A stretch of 64,000 nt of DNA. Origin: Allofrancisella frigidaquae (GTDB lineage: Bacteria; Pseudomonadota; Gammaproteobacteria; Francisellales; Francisellaceae). Both the position numbers and the translations under genes were made by a program. Under the pieces are notes generated by a model. That model was not told the DNA's origin, did no database searches, and saw only the letters and a program-made list of their open reading frames with translations. The DNA is taken from contig NZ_CP038017.1 of assembly GCF_012222825.1 (NCBI RefSeq), positions 1,364,001 to 1,428,000 of the forward strand, in the 5' to 3' direction. Positions 39,851 to 51,500 of this stretch are shown in pieces. The stretch's first letter is position 1, and each line of letters starts with the position of its first letter.

Positions 39851-42529
39851 CTAGTGTGCTTGATCCCAGTTATCTCCAAATCCTACGTTTACCTCAAGTG
39901 GCACGCTAAGCATGATTGCTTGCTCCATTATACCTTTTATCTGCTTGCAAACATCATCTATCTTATCTTTTGTAACTTCAAATACAAGCTCATCGTGAAC
40001 CTGCATTATCATTTTAACGTCTTGATTGTAATCTTGAACAAGCTTAGTACTAACATCTATCATTGCTTTTTTAATAATGTCTGCCGCTGTGCCTTGCATT
40101 GGAGCGTTAATAGCTGCTCTTTCAGCAGCATTACGTTGCATAACGTTTCTCGCGTTTATCTCTGGTAAATATAACCTTCTTCCTAATGTAGTTTCTACAT
40201 AGCCACTTTCTTGAGCAACTTTTTTTGCTGTATTCATATATTCCTTAATCCCCGGGTAGCGACTAAAATATGTTTCTATATATTCTTGAGCCTCACTTCT
40301 AGAAATTTCCAGCTGTTTTGCCAATCCAAATGCACTCATCCCATAAATCAAACCGAAATTTACAGCTTTTGCTCTTCTTCTTTGCTCATTTGTTACATCA
40401 GCTATGCTTATCCCTAAAACCTCTGCAGCCGTTGCACGGTGTATATCTAAGCCCTGTCTAAAAGCTTTAAGAAGGTTTTCATCTTTGGATAAATGAGCCA
40501 TAATCCTAAGCTCTATCTGTGAGTAGTCTGCTGCAACTATATAATTACCCTCTTCTGCTATAAAGGCTTCTCTTATTTTTCTACCTTCAGAACTTTTAAT
40601 CGGAATATTCTGTAAATTAGGATCAGATGAAGATAGTCTACCTGTTACAGTGCCTGTTTGGTTATATGAGGTATGTACTCTTGAATTCTTATCAAGCATA
40701 GCTGGCAACTTATCAGTATAAGTGTTTTTTAACTTACAAAGGTGGCGATATTTCATAATTAAATCAGCCACTTCATATTCTTGAGCTAATTGTGTAAGTA
40801 CCTCTTCTGAAGTTGAAGCCTGACCTTTTGCAGTTTTTTTAACTGCTGGCAACCCCATTTTTTCAAATAGTACTTCTCTTAATTGCACTGGTGAAGATAA
40901 ATTAAACTCTTGTCCACACAACTTAAAACACTTTTTTTCTAGCTCTTTAATACTATTTTCAAGCTCTTGACTATGTCTAATTAACTTATCAGCATCTATC
41001 TTGACACCCAATTTTTCCATTTGATTTAAAATTAGGGTCAATGGCATTTCTATTTTAAAATACAGCTTATTAAGTGTCTCTTCTTTTTCCAATAAAACTT
41101 TTAGAAAATTATATAATCTGAAAGTAATATCTGCATCTTCAGCGGCGTACTTAGCTACTTTGTCGATTTCCACTTGGTCTAAAGTTTGCTGGTTTCTACC
41201 AGTCCCAGCTATTGCACTATAAGGGATAGGCTCGACATCAAGATACTCTTTGGAGACACTATCCATATCATGCTTACCACTACTTTTTAGTACATAAGAC
41301 ATAATCATAGTATCATGAATACTTCCTTGAATATTAACTCCATATTTTGATAAAACTTTTTCATCAAACTTAAAATTATGAGCGACTTTAAACTTCTTTA
41401 TGTTAGAGAATATTGGTTTTAGGGACTCCAATACAGTTTTTAACTCAAGCTGTTGCGGCACTCCAAGGTATCTATGTTGTAAAGGGATATAATATGCTTG
41501 GCCTTCTTCAGCACAAAAAGAAAGCCCTACCAGATTTGCTTCGTAAGTATCTAATGAATCTGTTTCAGTATCAAATGCAAAACCTTCTTTAGTTTCTAAA
41601 ATTTTCACCAAACTTTCTAACTCTTTATCTGTAAAAACTGTCTTATAATCAATATTTACGGTTTTTCTTTCCACAGTTTCTACACCAATGTCTAGAGCTT
41701 TTAAAAGAGATTTAAATTCGTATCTTACAAAAAATTTATGTAAAGTTTCTTTATCCATTTCTTTACATTTTAGCTCATTTATAGAAATATTCAGGTCAAG
41801 GTCACATTTTATAGTAGCTAATTGATAAGATAACCTAAGAAGATCAATATTGTTACGCAAATTCTCACCAACTTTGCCTGCTATTTTATCTTTGTTTACT
41901 ATAATATTTTCAATATTTTTATACTCTTGTAACCACTTAACTGCTGTTTTTGGACCAACTTTTGGAACCCCAGGAATATTATCTGAAGAATCTCCCATTA
42001 AAGCTAAATAATCTATAATCTGGCTAGGTTTAACTTGATACTTTTCTAAAACCTTGGGAATATCTGTTGTAGCGTCTTTCATTGAGTCATATAGCATTAT
42101 ATTTTCACTTACCAGCTGAGCCATATCTTTATCACCAGTAGAAATAACCACCTGATACCCCTGAGCTTCAAGCTGTTTTGCTAAAGTACCTATCACGTCA
42201 TCTGCTTCGACATTTTCTTTGATAATAAGAGGAAAACCCATTTTTTTGATTATTTCATGTAAAGGCTTAATTTGAACCCTTAGTTCGTCATCCATATCCT
42301 TACGGTTTGCCTTATATTCTGGATAAATTTCGTGACGAAAACTCTTACCTTTGGGATCAAATACTACTGCAATATATTCTGTTTGATACATTACTGGTAG
42401 TTTTTTAATCATATTGATTACACCCAAGATCGCCCCTGTAGGCTCACCTTGACTATTAGTGAGCTTTGGTAGCGCGTGAAAGGCTCTAAATAAATATGAC
42501 GAACCATCAACCAAAACTATTTTTTTCAT
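39851..42529 (-). CDS. polA: DNA polymerase I
   Basis: PolA removes RNA primers and fills gaps. The protein of about 892 residues starts MKKIVLVDGSSYLFRAFHAL; a TTG nine codons earlier is rejected. It has the 5'-3' FEN domain (about 1-290), a 3'-5' exonuclease domain with an intact FDTETDSLDT site, and the polymerase with motif A AADYSQIELRIM, motif B RRAKAVNFGLIYGMS and motif C MQVHDELVFEV. All three activities look complete. Confidence 0.97.
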   Translation of the reverse strand: MKKIVLVDGSSYLFRAFHALPKLTNSQGEPTGAILGVINMIKKLPVMYQTEYIAVVFDPKGKSFRHEIYPEYKANRKDMDDELRVQIKPLHEIIKKMGFPLIIKENVEADDVIGTLAKQLEAQGYQVVISTGDKDMAQLVSENIMLYDSMKDATTDIPKVLEKYQVKPSQIIDYLALMGDSSDNIPGVPKVGPKTAVKWLQEYKNIENIIVNKDKIAGKVGENLRNNIDLLRLSYQLATIKCDLDLNISINELKCKEMDKETLHKFFVRYEFKSLLKALDIGVETVERKTVNIDYKTVFTDKELESLVKILETKEGFAFDTETDSLDTYEANLVGLSFCAEEGQAYYIPLQHRYLGVPQQLELKTVLESLKPIFSNIKKFKVAHNFKFDEKVLSKYGVNIQGSIHDTMIMSYVLKSSGKHDMDSVSKEYLDVEPIPYSAIAGTGRNQQTLDQVEIDKVAKYAAEDADITFRLYNFLKVLLEKEETLNKLYFKIEMPLTLILNQMEKLGVKIDADKLIRHSQELENSIKELEKKCFKLCGQEFNLSSPVQLREVLFEKMGLPAVKKTAKGQASTSEEVLTQLAQEYEVADLIMKYRHLCKLKNTYTDKLPAMLDKNSRVHTSYNQTGTVTGRLSSSDPNLQNIPIKSSEGRKIREAFIAEEGNYIVAADYSQIELRIMAHLSKDENLLKAFRQGLDIHRATAAEVLGISIADVTNEQRRRAKAVNFGLIYGMSAFGLAKQLEISRSEAQEYIETYFSRYPGIKEYMNTAKKVAQESGYVETTLGRRLYLPEINARNVMQRNAAERAAINAPMQGTAADIIKKAMIDVSTKLVQDYNQDVKMIMQVHDELVFEVTKDKIDDVCKQIKGIMEQAIMLSVPLEVNVGFGDNWDQAH

Positions 42530-42608
42530 GAGAAATTTTATAAAAATTTTTATCAAGCTAAATAGTAATCTATATAACCCAGTTTAGCAAACACTTAATG
42601 TCCCAAGC

Positions 42609-43601
42609 TTAGTTAAATATACTTAAGTCAGTTAGAGATAATTCTAAATCGATATCCAAATACCACCAATTTTCTTTACTAAAATTTTTACACTTAATAG
42701 CATCTTTATATGTCATTACTACAGTTTGTGAGTCACCAATAATAGAAAAATCTTCTTGACTAAACTTGTGATGGTCTTTAAACACTTTTTTATCTACTAT
42801 ATCTAATCCACAACTTTCCAAACTAGTAAAAAATTTATTTGGGTTACCAATACCTGCTACAGCAACTACTGGTTTTTTACCAAAAATTTTTATAGGTACA
42901 CACCTACCTGAAGTAATATTTACAAACCTAGTAGCTGTAATTTTAGTAAATATAACATTTTGATTATAAGATACTAAGAACTCTTTATCCTTTAGATCAC
43001 ATTGACCAATAACTATTATACTATCTACTGATTTTAACCTTTCTATAGGCTCTCTTAGTGGTCCAGCTGGTAAACACAAACCATTCCCGAACATGCGTGT
43101 AGCGTCAACAACAACTATCTCATAATCTCTAGCTAATTTATAATGCTGTAAGCCATCATCGCTAATTATTATATCTGTATTAGGGTATTTTTTTTCAATA
43201 AACTTAACAGAGTCTATTCTTTTCGGACTGATAACTATAGGCACTTTACCACCTAAAGAATCATAAAGCATAGCAGGTTCATCACCACACTGACTAGGAA
43301 GAGTACCTTTGCTTACTTCAAAAGGATACTCAGCAGATTTAGCACCATAGCCTCTACTTATAATAGCTAGTTTTTTATTCTGTCTAAGATAATTTTCCGC
43401 CAGCTTCCTAACTACAGGAGTTTTACCTGTACCGCCTACAGAAATATTGCCAACGACAACAACAGGTATATTAGACCTATACTGAAACTGGAGTTGCTTG
43501 GTTTTACGAAAATTAGCAACTCTTGAAAAAACAATTGATAATGGTTTTAGCAAAAAACTCACAACGTTAGTCTTTCGCTGATACCATATTTTATCTAACA
43601 T
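42609..43601 (-). CDS. lpxK: tetraacyldisaccharide 4'-kinase LpxK
   Basis: LpxK adds the 4'-phosphate to the lipid A precursor at the inner membrane. The 330-residue protein has the unusual P-loop [17 protein letters not shown], one hydrophobic N-terminal stretch, and [19 protein letters not shown], the family signature. It follows msbA by 5 bases; the pair handles lipid A phosphorylation and flipping. In Francisella, lipid A later loses this phosphate through other enzymes not in the window. Confidence 0.94.
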   Translation of the reverse strand: MLDKIWYQRKTNVVSFLLKPLSIVFSRVANFRKTKQLQFQYRSNIPVVVVGNISVGGTGKTPVVRKLAENYLRQNKKLAIISRGYGAKSAEYPFEVSKGTLPSQCGDEPAMLYDSLGGKVPIVISPKRIDSVKFIEKKYPNTDIIISDDGLQHYKLARDYEIVVVDATRMFGNGLCLPAGPLREPIERLKSVDSIIVIGQCDLKDKEFLVSYNQNVIFTKITATRFVNITSGRCVPIKIFGKKPVVAVAGIGNPNKFFTSLESCGLDIVDKKVFKDHHKFSQEDFSIIGDSQTVVMTYKDAIKCKNFSKENWWYLDIDLELSLTDLSIFN

Positions 43602-43606
43602 TTGAC

Positions 43607-45427
43607 TTACTTAAGTCCTGATTGGTATAGTTTACTGTATAATCCATTATTTTCCAAAAGTTCTTGATGCTTACCACTTTCAACAACTTTACCTCTATCC
43701 ATGACTATGATTTTATCAGCGTTTTCAACTGTACTTAACCTATGTGCTATCACTATAGTTGTACGTGAAGTAGTCAGGTTCTCAAGAGCTTGCTGAACTA
43801 CTCTTTCAGATTCATTATCCAAAGCACTTGTAGCTTCATCAAATATAAGTATTGGAGCATCTTTTAATAATGCTCTAGCTATAGATAATCTCTGACGTTG
43901 TCCTCCCGAGAGCTTAGATCCATTATTACCTATACCAGTATGTATACCTTCTGGCAAAGTTTCTACAAACTCATAAGCATTAGCTTTTTTTAAAGCATCT
44001 ATAACTTCTTGTTCTGTCACATCTTTATCTGTACCAAATGCCACATTATTATAAACAGTATCATCAAATAGATGTACATTTTGTGAAACCAATGATAAAT
44101 GAGAACGTAGGTTTTTTAACGTTAAATCACGACTATCGACATCATCAACATAAACAACTCCATTATGTTGTGTATAAAACCTTGATATAACACTAGTAAG
44201 TGTAGTTTTTCCACTACCAGATCTACCAACAAAAGCTACTGTTTCACCTGCTTTAATGTCTACGCTTACACCGTCTAACACTTTTTGATCACCAAATGAA
44301 AAACTTAAATCCTTAATACTAACGTTGCCTTTAACCTTCGTTAGTTCTTTACTTCCAGTCTCTTTTTCACTTGGATAATCAAGTATATAAAAAATATCTT
44401 CTGTAGCTGCTACAGCTTTTTGAATAACAACATTTACTTTAGTTAAGTTTTTAATAGGCTTTAATATAGCCGCAGCTGCTGCAAAAAATGAAGCAAATGA
44501 ACCAGCTGTTAACCATGAAGCTCCACTTTCATTAGTGCCAAAGATTGCTATAGTAAATAAAGAAAGAGCCAAAACTAATGATGCAATAATTTGTATAACA
44601 GGAGAAGTCAGAGCATCCAAAGCTATAGTTCTAATTTGTTGTGAATATGTGTAATCTAAATTTTTAAAAAATTTATTTTCTTGCTTTTTTTCTGCTCCAA
44701 AAATTCTTATCTCTTTATAATTTCTAAGTGTCTCTTCTGCAGTATGAGTGACATCCCCCATTGATGACTGAGTATTTCTACTTAGAGTTCTAAATTTTTT
44801 ATTTATCACTGTTATAAATAAACCCAAAAAAGGGCCAACTATAATCAAAAATAAAGATAATTGCCAACTTGAAACTACCATCACTATTATCAAGCCAATT
44901 ACAAAAGTACCATCTTGAACCACAGTAATAACTGCTGTAGAGGTAGCTTCTGTTACTTGATCAACATTGTATAATAATCTAGATATAATTTGCCCTATGG
45001 AATGCTTATCAAAAAAACTTGCAGGTAGGTTTGTAAATCTTTTATATATATCTTTTCTAAACTTATATACAACCTTTTGCCCTAAGGAGCCTATGAAATA
45101 CTGTGAAATAAAAGAGCCTATAGATCTTAACCCCAGCAGTCCTACCATACCCAAACCCATCAACATTAATATTTGACCACTTTGCTTAGTAATATCTCCA
45201 TCAGGCCCAAAGCCATAGTTTAAAATAGGATTTATCAAATAAATCATCGCAGCATCAGCTGCTGAAAAAAAGATACTACCAATCGCGGCAAGCACTAAAA
45301 AATACCATAGGTGACTTACTTGCTTAAGTAACCTTTTATAAAGTGCTGTCACCTTTTCTTTATTTGCGTTGCCTGAAAGATTACTAGAGGAACCTTTTAA
45401 CTCTATTTTATCTATTAAATTTGCCAT
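43607..45427 (-). CDS. msbA: lipid A export ABC transporter MsbA
   Basis: MsbA flips core-lipid A across the inner membrane as a homodimer. The protein of about 606 residues starts [12 protein letters not shown]; 15 extra upstream residues are possible but hydrophobic and unsupported. Six transmembrane helices span about 40-340. The ATPase domain has Walker [14 protein letters not shown], the signature [12 protein letters not shown] and Walker [13 protein letters not shown]. It is divergent from cca and coupled to lpxK. Confidence 0.94.
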   Translation of the reverse strand: MANLIDKIELKGSSSNLSGNANKEKVTALYKRLLKQVSHLWYFLVLAAIGSIFFSAADAAMIYLINPILNYGFGPDGDITKQSGQILMLMGLGMVGLLGLRSIGSFISQYFIGSLGQKVVYKFRKDIYKRFTNLPASFFDKHSIGQIISRLLYNVDQVTEATSTAVITVVQDGTFVIGLIIVMVVSSWQLSLFLIIVGPFLGLFITVINKKFRTLSRNTQSSMGDVTHTAEETLRNYKEIRIFGAEKKQENKFFKNLDYTYSQQIRTIALDALTSPVIQIIASLVLALSLFTIAIFGTNESGASWLTAGSFASFFAAAAAILKPIKNLTKVNVVIQKAVAATEDIFYILDYPSEKETGSKELTKVKGNVSIKDLSFSFGDQKVLDGVSVDIKAGETVAFVGRSGSGKTTLTSVISRFYTQHNGVVYVDDVDSRDLTLKNLRSHLSLVSQNVHLFDDTVYNNVAFGTDKDVTEQEVIDALKKANAYEFVETLPEGIHTGIGNNGSKLSGGQRQRLSIARALLKDAPILIFDEATSALDNESERVVQQALENLTTSRTTIVIAHRLSTVENADKIIVMDRGKVVESGKHQELLENNGLYSKLYQSGLK

Positions 45428-45535
45428 ATAACCGCTAAAAAGGTACAAAAGCACCGAAAAACCTAAATACATAAATCAACATTATACACTTTTTTCTGTT
45501 AACATAAACAGACAAATAACCTTAGCTTTAGCTCG

Positions 45536-46669
45536 ATGAAAACTTATCTAGTAGGTGGTGCTGTTAGAGATATGTTACTTGGATTAATTCCAAAAGATAA
45601 AGATTGGGTAGTTGTCGGTGCCACTCCAGAAAAAATGCAGGAACTAGGATTTAAAAAAGTTGTATCAAGCTTTCCAGTTTTCATCCACCCCATAACAAAA
45701 CAAGAATATGCTCTAGCTAGGACCGAACGTAAAATTTCTAAAGGCTATCACGGTTTTAAGCCAGAATTTTCTATAACTACAACTTTAGAAGAGGACCTAA
45801 AACGACGTGACTTAACTATTAACTCAATAGCTTTAGACGAAAATAATAATATCATTGACCCTTTTAATGGCCAACAAGATATAAAAAATAAAATTCTCAG
45901 ACATACTTCAGAGGCCTTCTGTGAAGATCCGCTTAGAGTGGTTAGACTAGCTAGATTTAAAACACAATTATGTGAATTTAACTTTCAAATAGCAGATGAA
46001 ACAAAAAAGGTGGTCAATAACATATTAGAGTCTGACGAGCTTCTACATATAGCAAAAGCACGTCTGTATATGGAGTTTATAAAATCACTAAAAAATCCTC
46101 GGGTTTTTTTTGAGTCACTAAATGAATTAAAATCTTTAGAAATACTCTTTCCTAGTATTCATAAACAATTAAACTTAATACCTTCCGGAAACTTTTTTCA
46201 CCATAATCTATACAGGTTAGCAACTACTGATATAAAAATAGCTTTAACTTTCTTTAACATAGATCCAAATCTATTAAACAGCATTAGAAAAGAATTATTC
46301 TTAACGAATAATCAATATAAATTAATAGTGGCTGTCAATAACATCCACACCATACTTAAATCTAAAGAAAAAAATGATCCAAAAAAAATCTTATCGCTAT
46401 TAAAAAATGCAAACCTGTTAAGAGATAAGTGTCTATTTAGCAAAACCATGAAAGCATATTTACGTTTAATAAAAATTTTGTGCCAAGACGAAAATATACA
46501 TAAGCCAATAACTAAACTTAAGCTACTTAAAAAATTAGTTTCAGATATAAATAAATTAGATATTAAATGCTTAGTGAACTCGACACCGACAAATTTACTC
46601 AAACCAAGAGTTTATCAACTACATTTAGATATTGTCAAAAACTATATTTTTTATGATACAATAATTTAA
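45536..46669 (+). CDS. cca: CCA-adding tRNA nucleotidyltransferase
   Basis: The enzyme adds or repairs the 3' CCA of tRNAs. The 377-residue protein has the class II nucleotidyltransferase head GGAVRDMLLG with KDKDWVVVGATPE (D-x-D) and the RRDLTINSIA motif. The HD domain of longer gammaproteobacterial enzymes is not evident. It is divergent from msbA and starts at ATG 45536. dsbB follows after about 40 bases, so it may head a four-gene unit with the RND pair. Confidence 0.93.
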   Translation: MKTYLVGGAVRDMLLGLIPKDKDWVVVGATPEKMQELGFKKVVSSFPVFIHPITKQEYALARTERKISKGYHGFKPEFSITTTLEEDLKRRDLTINSIALDENNNIIDPFNGQQDIKNKILRHTSEAFCEDPLRVVRLARFKTQLCEFNFQIADETKKVVNNILESDELLHIAKARLYMEFIKSLKNPRVFFESLNELKSLEILFPSIHKQLNLIPSGNFFHHNLYRLATTDIKIALTFFNIDPNLLNSIRKELFLTNNQYKLIVAVNNIHTILKSKEKNDPKKILSLLKNANLLRDKCLFSKTMKAYLRLIKILCQDENIHKPITKLKLLKKLVSDINKLDIKCLVNSTPTNLLKPRVYQLHLDIVKNYIFYDTII

Positions 46670-46709
46670 TGTTTGAACCAAAAAATAATATATTTTATTG
46701 AATTCAAAA

Positions 46710-47210
46710 ATGAAAAGGTTTGATAATTTAATATTCCCAATTAATACTTTAGTTTGTACGCTAGCTATCATAACTACTGTATTTACAATTATAGTACTAA
46801 ATTGGAAGCCATGCCCTATGTGTTTGCTACAGCAATTTAGTGTAATTACAGTAGCAATCTTTAGTATTCTAGGGTGGGTTAAAAAAAAGCCCGTTATTTT
46901 TTCTTTGATAATTAGAATTATTATTTTCGCAGTTATTATCGCGGGGCTTTATGTAGCTGCATATCAAACATATATTCAGTATTTTTCAATAAATGCATCA
47001 ACATATGACAGCTCATGTGGTATGTTAGATAATACTCTGATCATCCAGGCTACAAAAGCTTTTACAGGTGCTGTAGAAAACTGTTCTGATATTTCCGAAG
47101 AAATTTCTGGTATCAGCTTAGCAGTCTATAGCTTAATGTTCTTTACAAGTTTATTAATCATAAATACAATTTCTTTTTTTATGATTCTTTTTAAAAAGGT
47201 AGAAAAATAG
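46710..47210 (+). CDS. dsbB: DsbB-like disulfide bond formation protein
   Basis: DsbB-type proteins reoxidise the periplasmic thiol oxidase DsbA and pass electrons to quinone. The protein of about 166 residues starts MKRFDNLIFPIN at an ATG; a TTG four codons earlier is discounted. Four transmembrane helices and the two periplasmic cysteine pairs are present: C35-P-M-C38 (WKPCPMCLL) and a later pair in SSCGML and ENCSDI. It ends immediately before the efflux adaptor gene. Confidence 0.88.
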   Translation: MKRFDNLIFPINTLVCTLAIITTVFTIIVLNWKPCPMCLLQQFSVITVAIFSILGWVKKKPVIFSLIIRIIIFAVIIAGLYVAAYQTYIQYFSINASTYDSSCGMLDNTLIIQATKAFTGAVENCSDISEEISGISLAVYSLMFFTSLLIINTISFFMILFKKVEK

Positions 47211-48590
47211 ATGTTAGATTACAAAAAAATTCTGTCCAATACAAAACAGAAAATTCATGCTAGTAAAAAAAATTATTTAGCTTTTACTATAACGACTTTA
47301 GTACTAGCCTGGCTAATCTTGGGAAACATTGGTGTTTCAATAGCTATTGTATACTTTATATTTCAATTCGGATTTATAAAGAAACAACTTTCAAGACTAA
47401 AGGATAAAAAAGTTGCATCTATTGCTGTTGTAGTTGGAGCGGCTTTAATATTTGGAGGAATATTTAGCTTTACAAGCTTTGTACAAAGCTTAATCAAACA
47501 TGGGATGGCATCATATGTGCCTCAACCAGTAGCTGTAACTTCGTCTGTAGTTGAAGAAACACAGTGGAAGCAAATAATCAATACTATTGGTGAAGCCCAA
47601 GCTGTTCAATCGACCGAAATATCATCTCAATCAGGTGGTATTGTCAGCGAAATACATTTTAAAAGTGGCCAAGAAGTGAAAAAAGGAGATCTACTTTTTA
47701 AACTTGACACAAGTCAATTAAAAGCAAATTTAGAAGAAGCTCTTGCAAAACTAAAACTTGCCAAATTAACTAAAGATAGATACGATCAACTAGCTGAACA
47801 AAAAGCAACTTCTAAAGAGACTGCTGATAAAGCTGATGCTGATTATTTATCTAATATAGCACAAGTACAAAATATTGAATCCCAAATAGCTTTCAAAGTA
47901 GTCAGAGCGCCTTTTGATGGTAAGATAGGTATTAGAAATATAAGCTTAGGTCAGTATTTTAATAATGGGGATAGCGCAGCTACATTGACAAAAATAAATC
48001 CTATATTTATAACCTTCCCAGTACCACAAAACAAAGTCAGTCTAATTAGCGTTGGTCAAGAAATAAGCTTCTACTCAGACTCTTTTCCAGGAGAAACTTT
48101 TAAAGCAAAAATTACTGCCATGAACTCATTTATCAACCAAACGAACAGATCAATCATGGTTCAAGCTACTTACGATAATCCTGATCGTAAGATTTTCCCA
48201 GGCATGTTTTTAACAGTCCATGTAAACTTACCACCAAAGGAAAACTCCATAGTTATACCAAGAAATGCTGTTTCTTATAGTCTATATGGTGAATCTGTAT
48301 ATACTTTAAAGCCCGCACTTAACCCAGATGGTAAACCCCAAAAAGCCTCTTATACATCAACCGCTAATGGGAGCATGGAAACTGTAAATACAGATAAAAT
48401 CTTATATAAAGTAGGCCAAGTAAACATACAAGTTCTAGACACCAGAAATAACTTAGCTCTAGTATCTGGACTTAAAGCTGGCACTACGATAGTTACATCT
48501 GGGCAAAACAAAGTTCGTAAAGGTACCAACGCTGTAATAAATAATGATGTGAAAATAGACAATAACATCTACGACGAAGGGATACAGTAA
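47211..48590 (+). CDS. RND efflux periplasmic adaptor with extra N-terminal membrane segments
   Basis: The 459-residue protein is a membrane-fusion (HlyD/AcrA-type) subunit that bridges the RND pump to an outer-membrane channel. The barrel-sandwich, helical hairpin (about 165-215) and beta-barrel (about 220-330) are visible, with VRAPFDGKIGIRNI as the lipoyl-domain signature. Unlike typical adaptors it has about 100 residues before this, with hydrophobic segments near 21-55 and 66-90 in place of a signal peptide or lipobox. Its stop overlaps the pump start by one base. No outer-membrane partner gene is adjacent. Confidence 0.82.
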   Translation: MLDYKKILSNTKQKIHASKKNYLAFTITTLVLAWLILGNIGVSIAIVYFIFQFGFIKKQLSRLKDKKVASIAVVVGAALIFGGIFSFTSFVQSLIKHGMASYVPQPVAVTSSVVEETQWKQIINTIGEAQAVQSTEISSQSGGIVSEIHFKSGQEVKKGDLLFKLDTSQLKANLEEALAKLKLAKLTKDRYDQLAEQKATSKETADKADADYLSNIAQVQNIESQIAFKVVRAPFDGKIGIRNISLGQYFNNGDSAATLTKINPIFITFPVPQNKVSLISVGQEISFYSDSFPGETFKAKITAMNSFINQTNRSIMVQATYDNPDRKIFPGMFLTVHVNLPPKENSIVIPRNAVSYSLYGESVYTLKPALNPDGKPQKASYTSTANGSMETVNTDKILYKVGQVNIQVLDTRNNLALVSGLKAGTTIVTSGQNKVRKGTNAVINNDVKIDNNIYDEGIQ

Positions 48591-51500
48591 TGAAACTTAT
48601 TGATATCTTCATCAGAAAACCAGTCTTATCACTTTCAATAAGCTTTATGATTATCGTTGTCGGTATTGGCTCTTTTTTCACATTACAGATTAGACAATAT
48701 CCATATATAGATAGTGCAACAATAACCATAACAACCAGTTATCCAGGAGCTAACCCATCTACAATCCAAGCGTTTGTAACTAGGCCCCTTGAATCATCTG
48801 TTGGCACCTCAAAAGGTATCGACTACATGACTTCTGAGTCTGCTTTAGGTACTAGTAGTATTACTGTATACGTTAAACTTGGGTATAATTCCAACGATGT
48901 ACTATCAGAAGTAGTCCAGAACGTCAATGCTGTATTAAATAGGCTTCCTCAAGATGCCTATTCTCCTTCGATTAAATTAAATCCAGCTGATAATTTCCCC
49001 TCTTTGATACTTGCTTTTACCAGTAAGTCTATGAATACATCTGAGATATCAGCTTATGTAAACTCTGAACTAAAACCTAAACTACTAGCTCAGGGGGGGT
49101 TAACAGATGTTAACATTTGGGGGTTTAAACCATACGCTATGCGTATATACCCAAATAAAGAACATATGGCAGAATATGCAATAACTCCAACTGAGCTAGC
49201 AACAGCAGTTGGATCCAATAGCTTAGTTTCTGCTGGCGGACAAATTCAAGGACCATACCTAAATTATACTCTTAATCCTGAAACAAGCATGTCATCCTCT
49301 CAAGAATATGAAAACCTGATTATAAAAAAATCTGGTGATCAAATAATCAGATTAAAAGATGTCGCTAAAGTAGAACTTGGTGCACAGGATTATAATTCAT
49401 CTGTAACTTTTGATAATAAAAATGCTGTTTTGGCTGGCGCTGTAGTTTCTCCGGAAGAGAATCCTCTTACAGTAGTAAGTAAACTCGTTGATCAGCTGCC
49501 AAGTATAAAAGCAAGCTTACCAAATGGTTTAGATGTTGATATTGCCTACAATAGCACTCTTTATATAGAAAGCTCTATTGATGAAGTTATACATACTTTA
49601 ATAGAAGCTGTAATTATTGTATCAATTGTGATGTTTTTATTTTTAGGTTCACTTAGAGCTATTATTGTACCGATTATTGCTATTCCGTTATCTATCATAG
49701 GAGCTTTTTTCTTTATGAAGATTATGGGATTTTCAATAAACTTGCTGACCTTATTAGCTATGATTCTCGCTATTGGTCTAGTAGTTGATGATGCTATTGT
49801 AGTACTTGAAAATATTTATAGACACATCGAAGAAGGTATGGAACCTTTCGCTGCATCTATTAAAGGGGCTCGTGAGATAGCTAATCCTGTAATATTAATG
49901 ACATTAACCTTAGTGGTTGTGTACGCCCCTATTGGGATGATGGGTGGATTTACAGGTCAGCTATTTACAGAGTTTGCCTATTCTCTTGCCGGTTCAGTTT
50001 TAATATCTGGGCTTGTTGCTTATACACTTTCTCCTATGATGTGCTCAAAAGTACTTAACCGTGAAATGATGAGCTCAAAACTGGTGGTCTTTATAGATAG
50101 ATTTTTTAGTAAATTAACAGCTAAATATAAAGCTCTTTTAGAATTTATATTAGAAATTAAGCCAGCAATAGCTATAGTTGGTATAATAGTCCTTGCTAGT
50201 TGTTTTATTATGATTAGAGGTGTTAAATCAGAGCTAGCTCCTAATGAAGACCAAGGTTTTTTAGGTATAATGGGTACAACTCCCTCATCAGCCAACATTA
50301 ACTATTTAGAAACGTTTAGTAAACCACTTGAAAAAGTATTAGATGAAACCCCTGGTAAAGAAAATGTCTTTATACTAAATGGTGTTATGGGTTCAAATGT
50401 AATATTTGGTGGCTTTATAATGAAACCATGGGATGATCGTACCATTTCTCAGGGTAAAGTTGCAAATATAGTCCAATCAAAAGTTACCGATCTTCCTGGT
50501 ATTCAAACTTATACATACCAAACACCTTCTCTTCCAGGGATACCACGTGGAGCTCCTATGTCATTAGTTATTCAAAGCATCAATGATTATGAAGCTATAA
50601 ATGAAGTGACAAATAACCTAATTAGTAAGATGATGAAAAGTGGTTTGTTTGTATTTGCTCAAAGTGACCTTAAATTTGATAACCCTGTCATAGATATCGA
50701 TATAGATCGTGAAAAAGCTGGTATGCTTGGCATTACTATGTCAGATATCGCTAGAACTCTTAGTTATTCATATGCTGGAGGCTACATCAATTACTTCTTT
50801 TTAAAAGGTTATAGTTTCCAGGTAATTCCACAGTTAGCCCGTAATGAAATGCTCACCCAAGAGCAACTAAGCAATATTTATATCCGTTCAGATGCTACTG
50901 ATAATCTGTTTAACTCTGAGTTACCATTATCAGCTTTACTTAGTTTCCGTACAGAAGGCCAACCTCTTACATTAAATACATTCCAACAGCTCAACTCTGC
51001 AACAATTTCCGCTGTTATGTCACCAGGAGTAACTCAAGGCCAAGCTATAGACTATGTTGAGAAGTTAGCAAAAAGTGAACTTACTGAAGGGTTCTCTTAC
51101 AACTTCTCAGGATCTGCACGTCAATATATTGAAAATGGTAACACTATGATGGTTGCTTTTGGTTTTGCTATTATTCTTATATTCTTAGCTTTAGCAGCTC
51201 AGTTTGAGAGCTTTAGAGATTCATTAGTAATCCTTGTAACCATACCAATGGCAATATCTGGAGCACTAATTCCCTTATACCTAGGGCAATATTTAGGAGC
51301 TGGTTGGGCTTCATTAAATATATATACACAACTAGGTTTAGTAACACTAATAGGACTGATCTCAAAACAAGGGATCATGGTAGTTGAGTTTGCTAACCAC
51401 TTACAAAAAGTAGATGGTCTTAACAAATATGATGCAATTGTGAAATCATCATCCCAACGTCTTAGACCAATACTTATGACTGTATCAGCAATGGTTGTAG

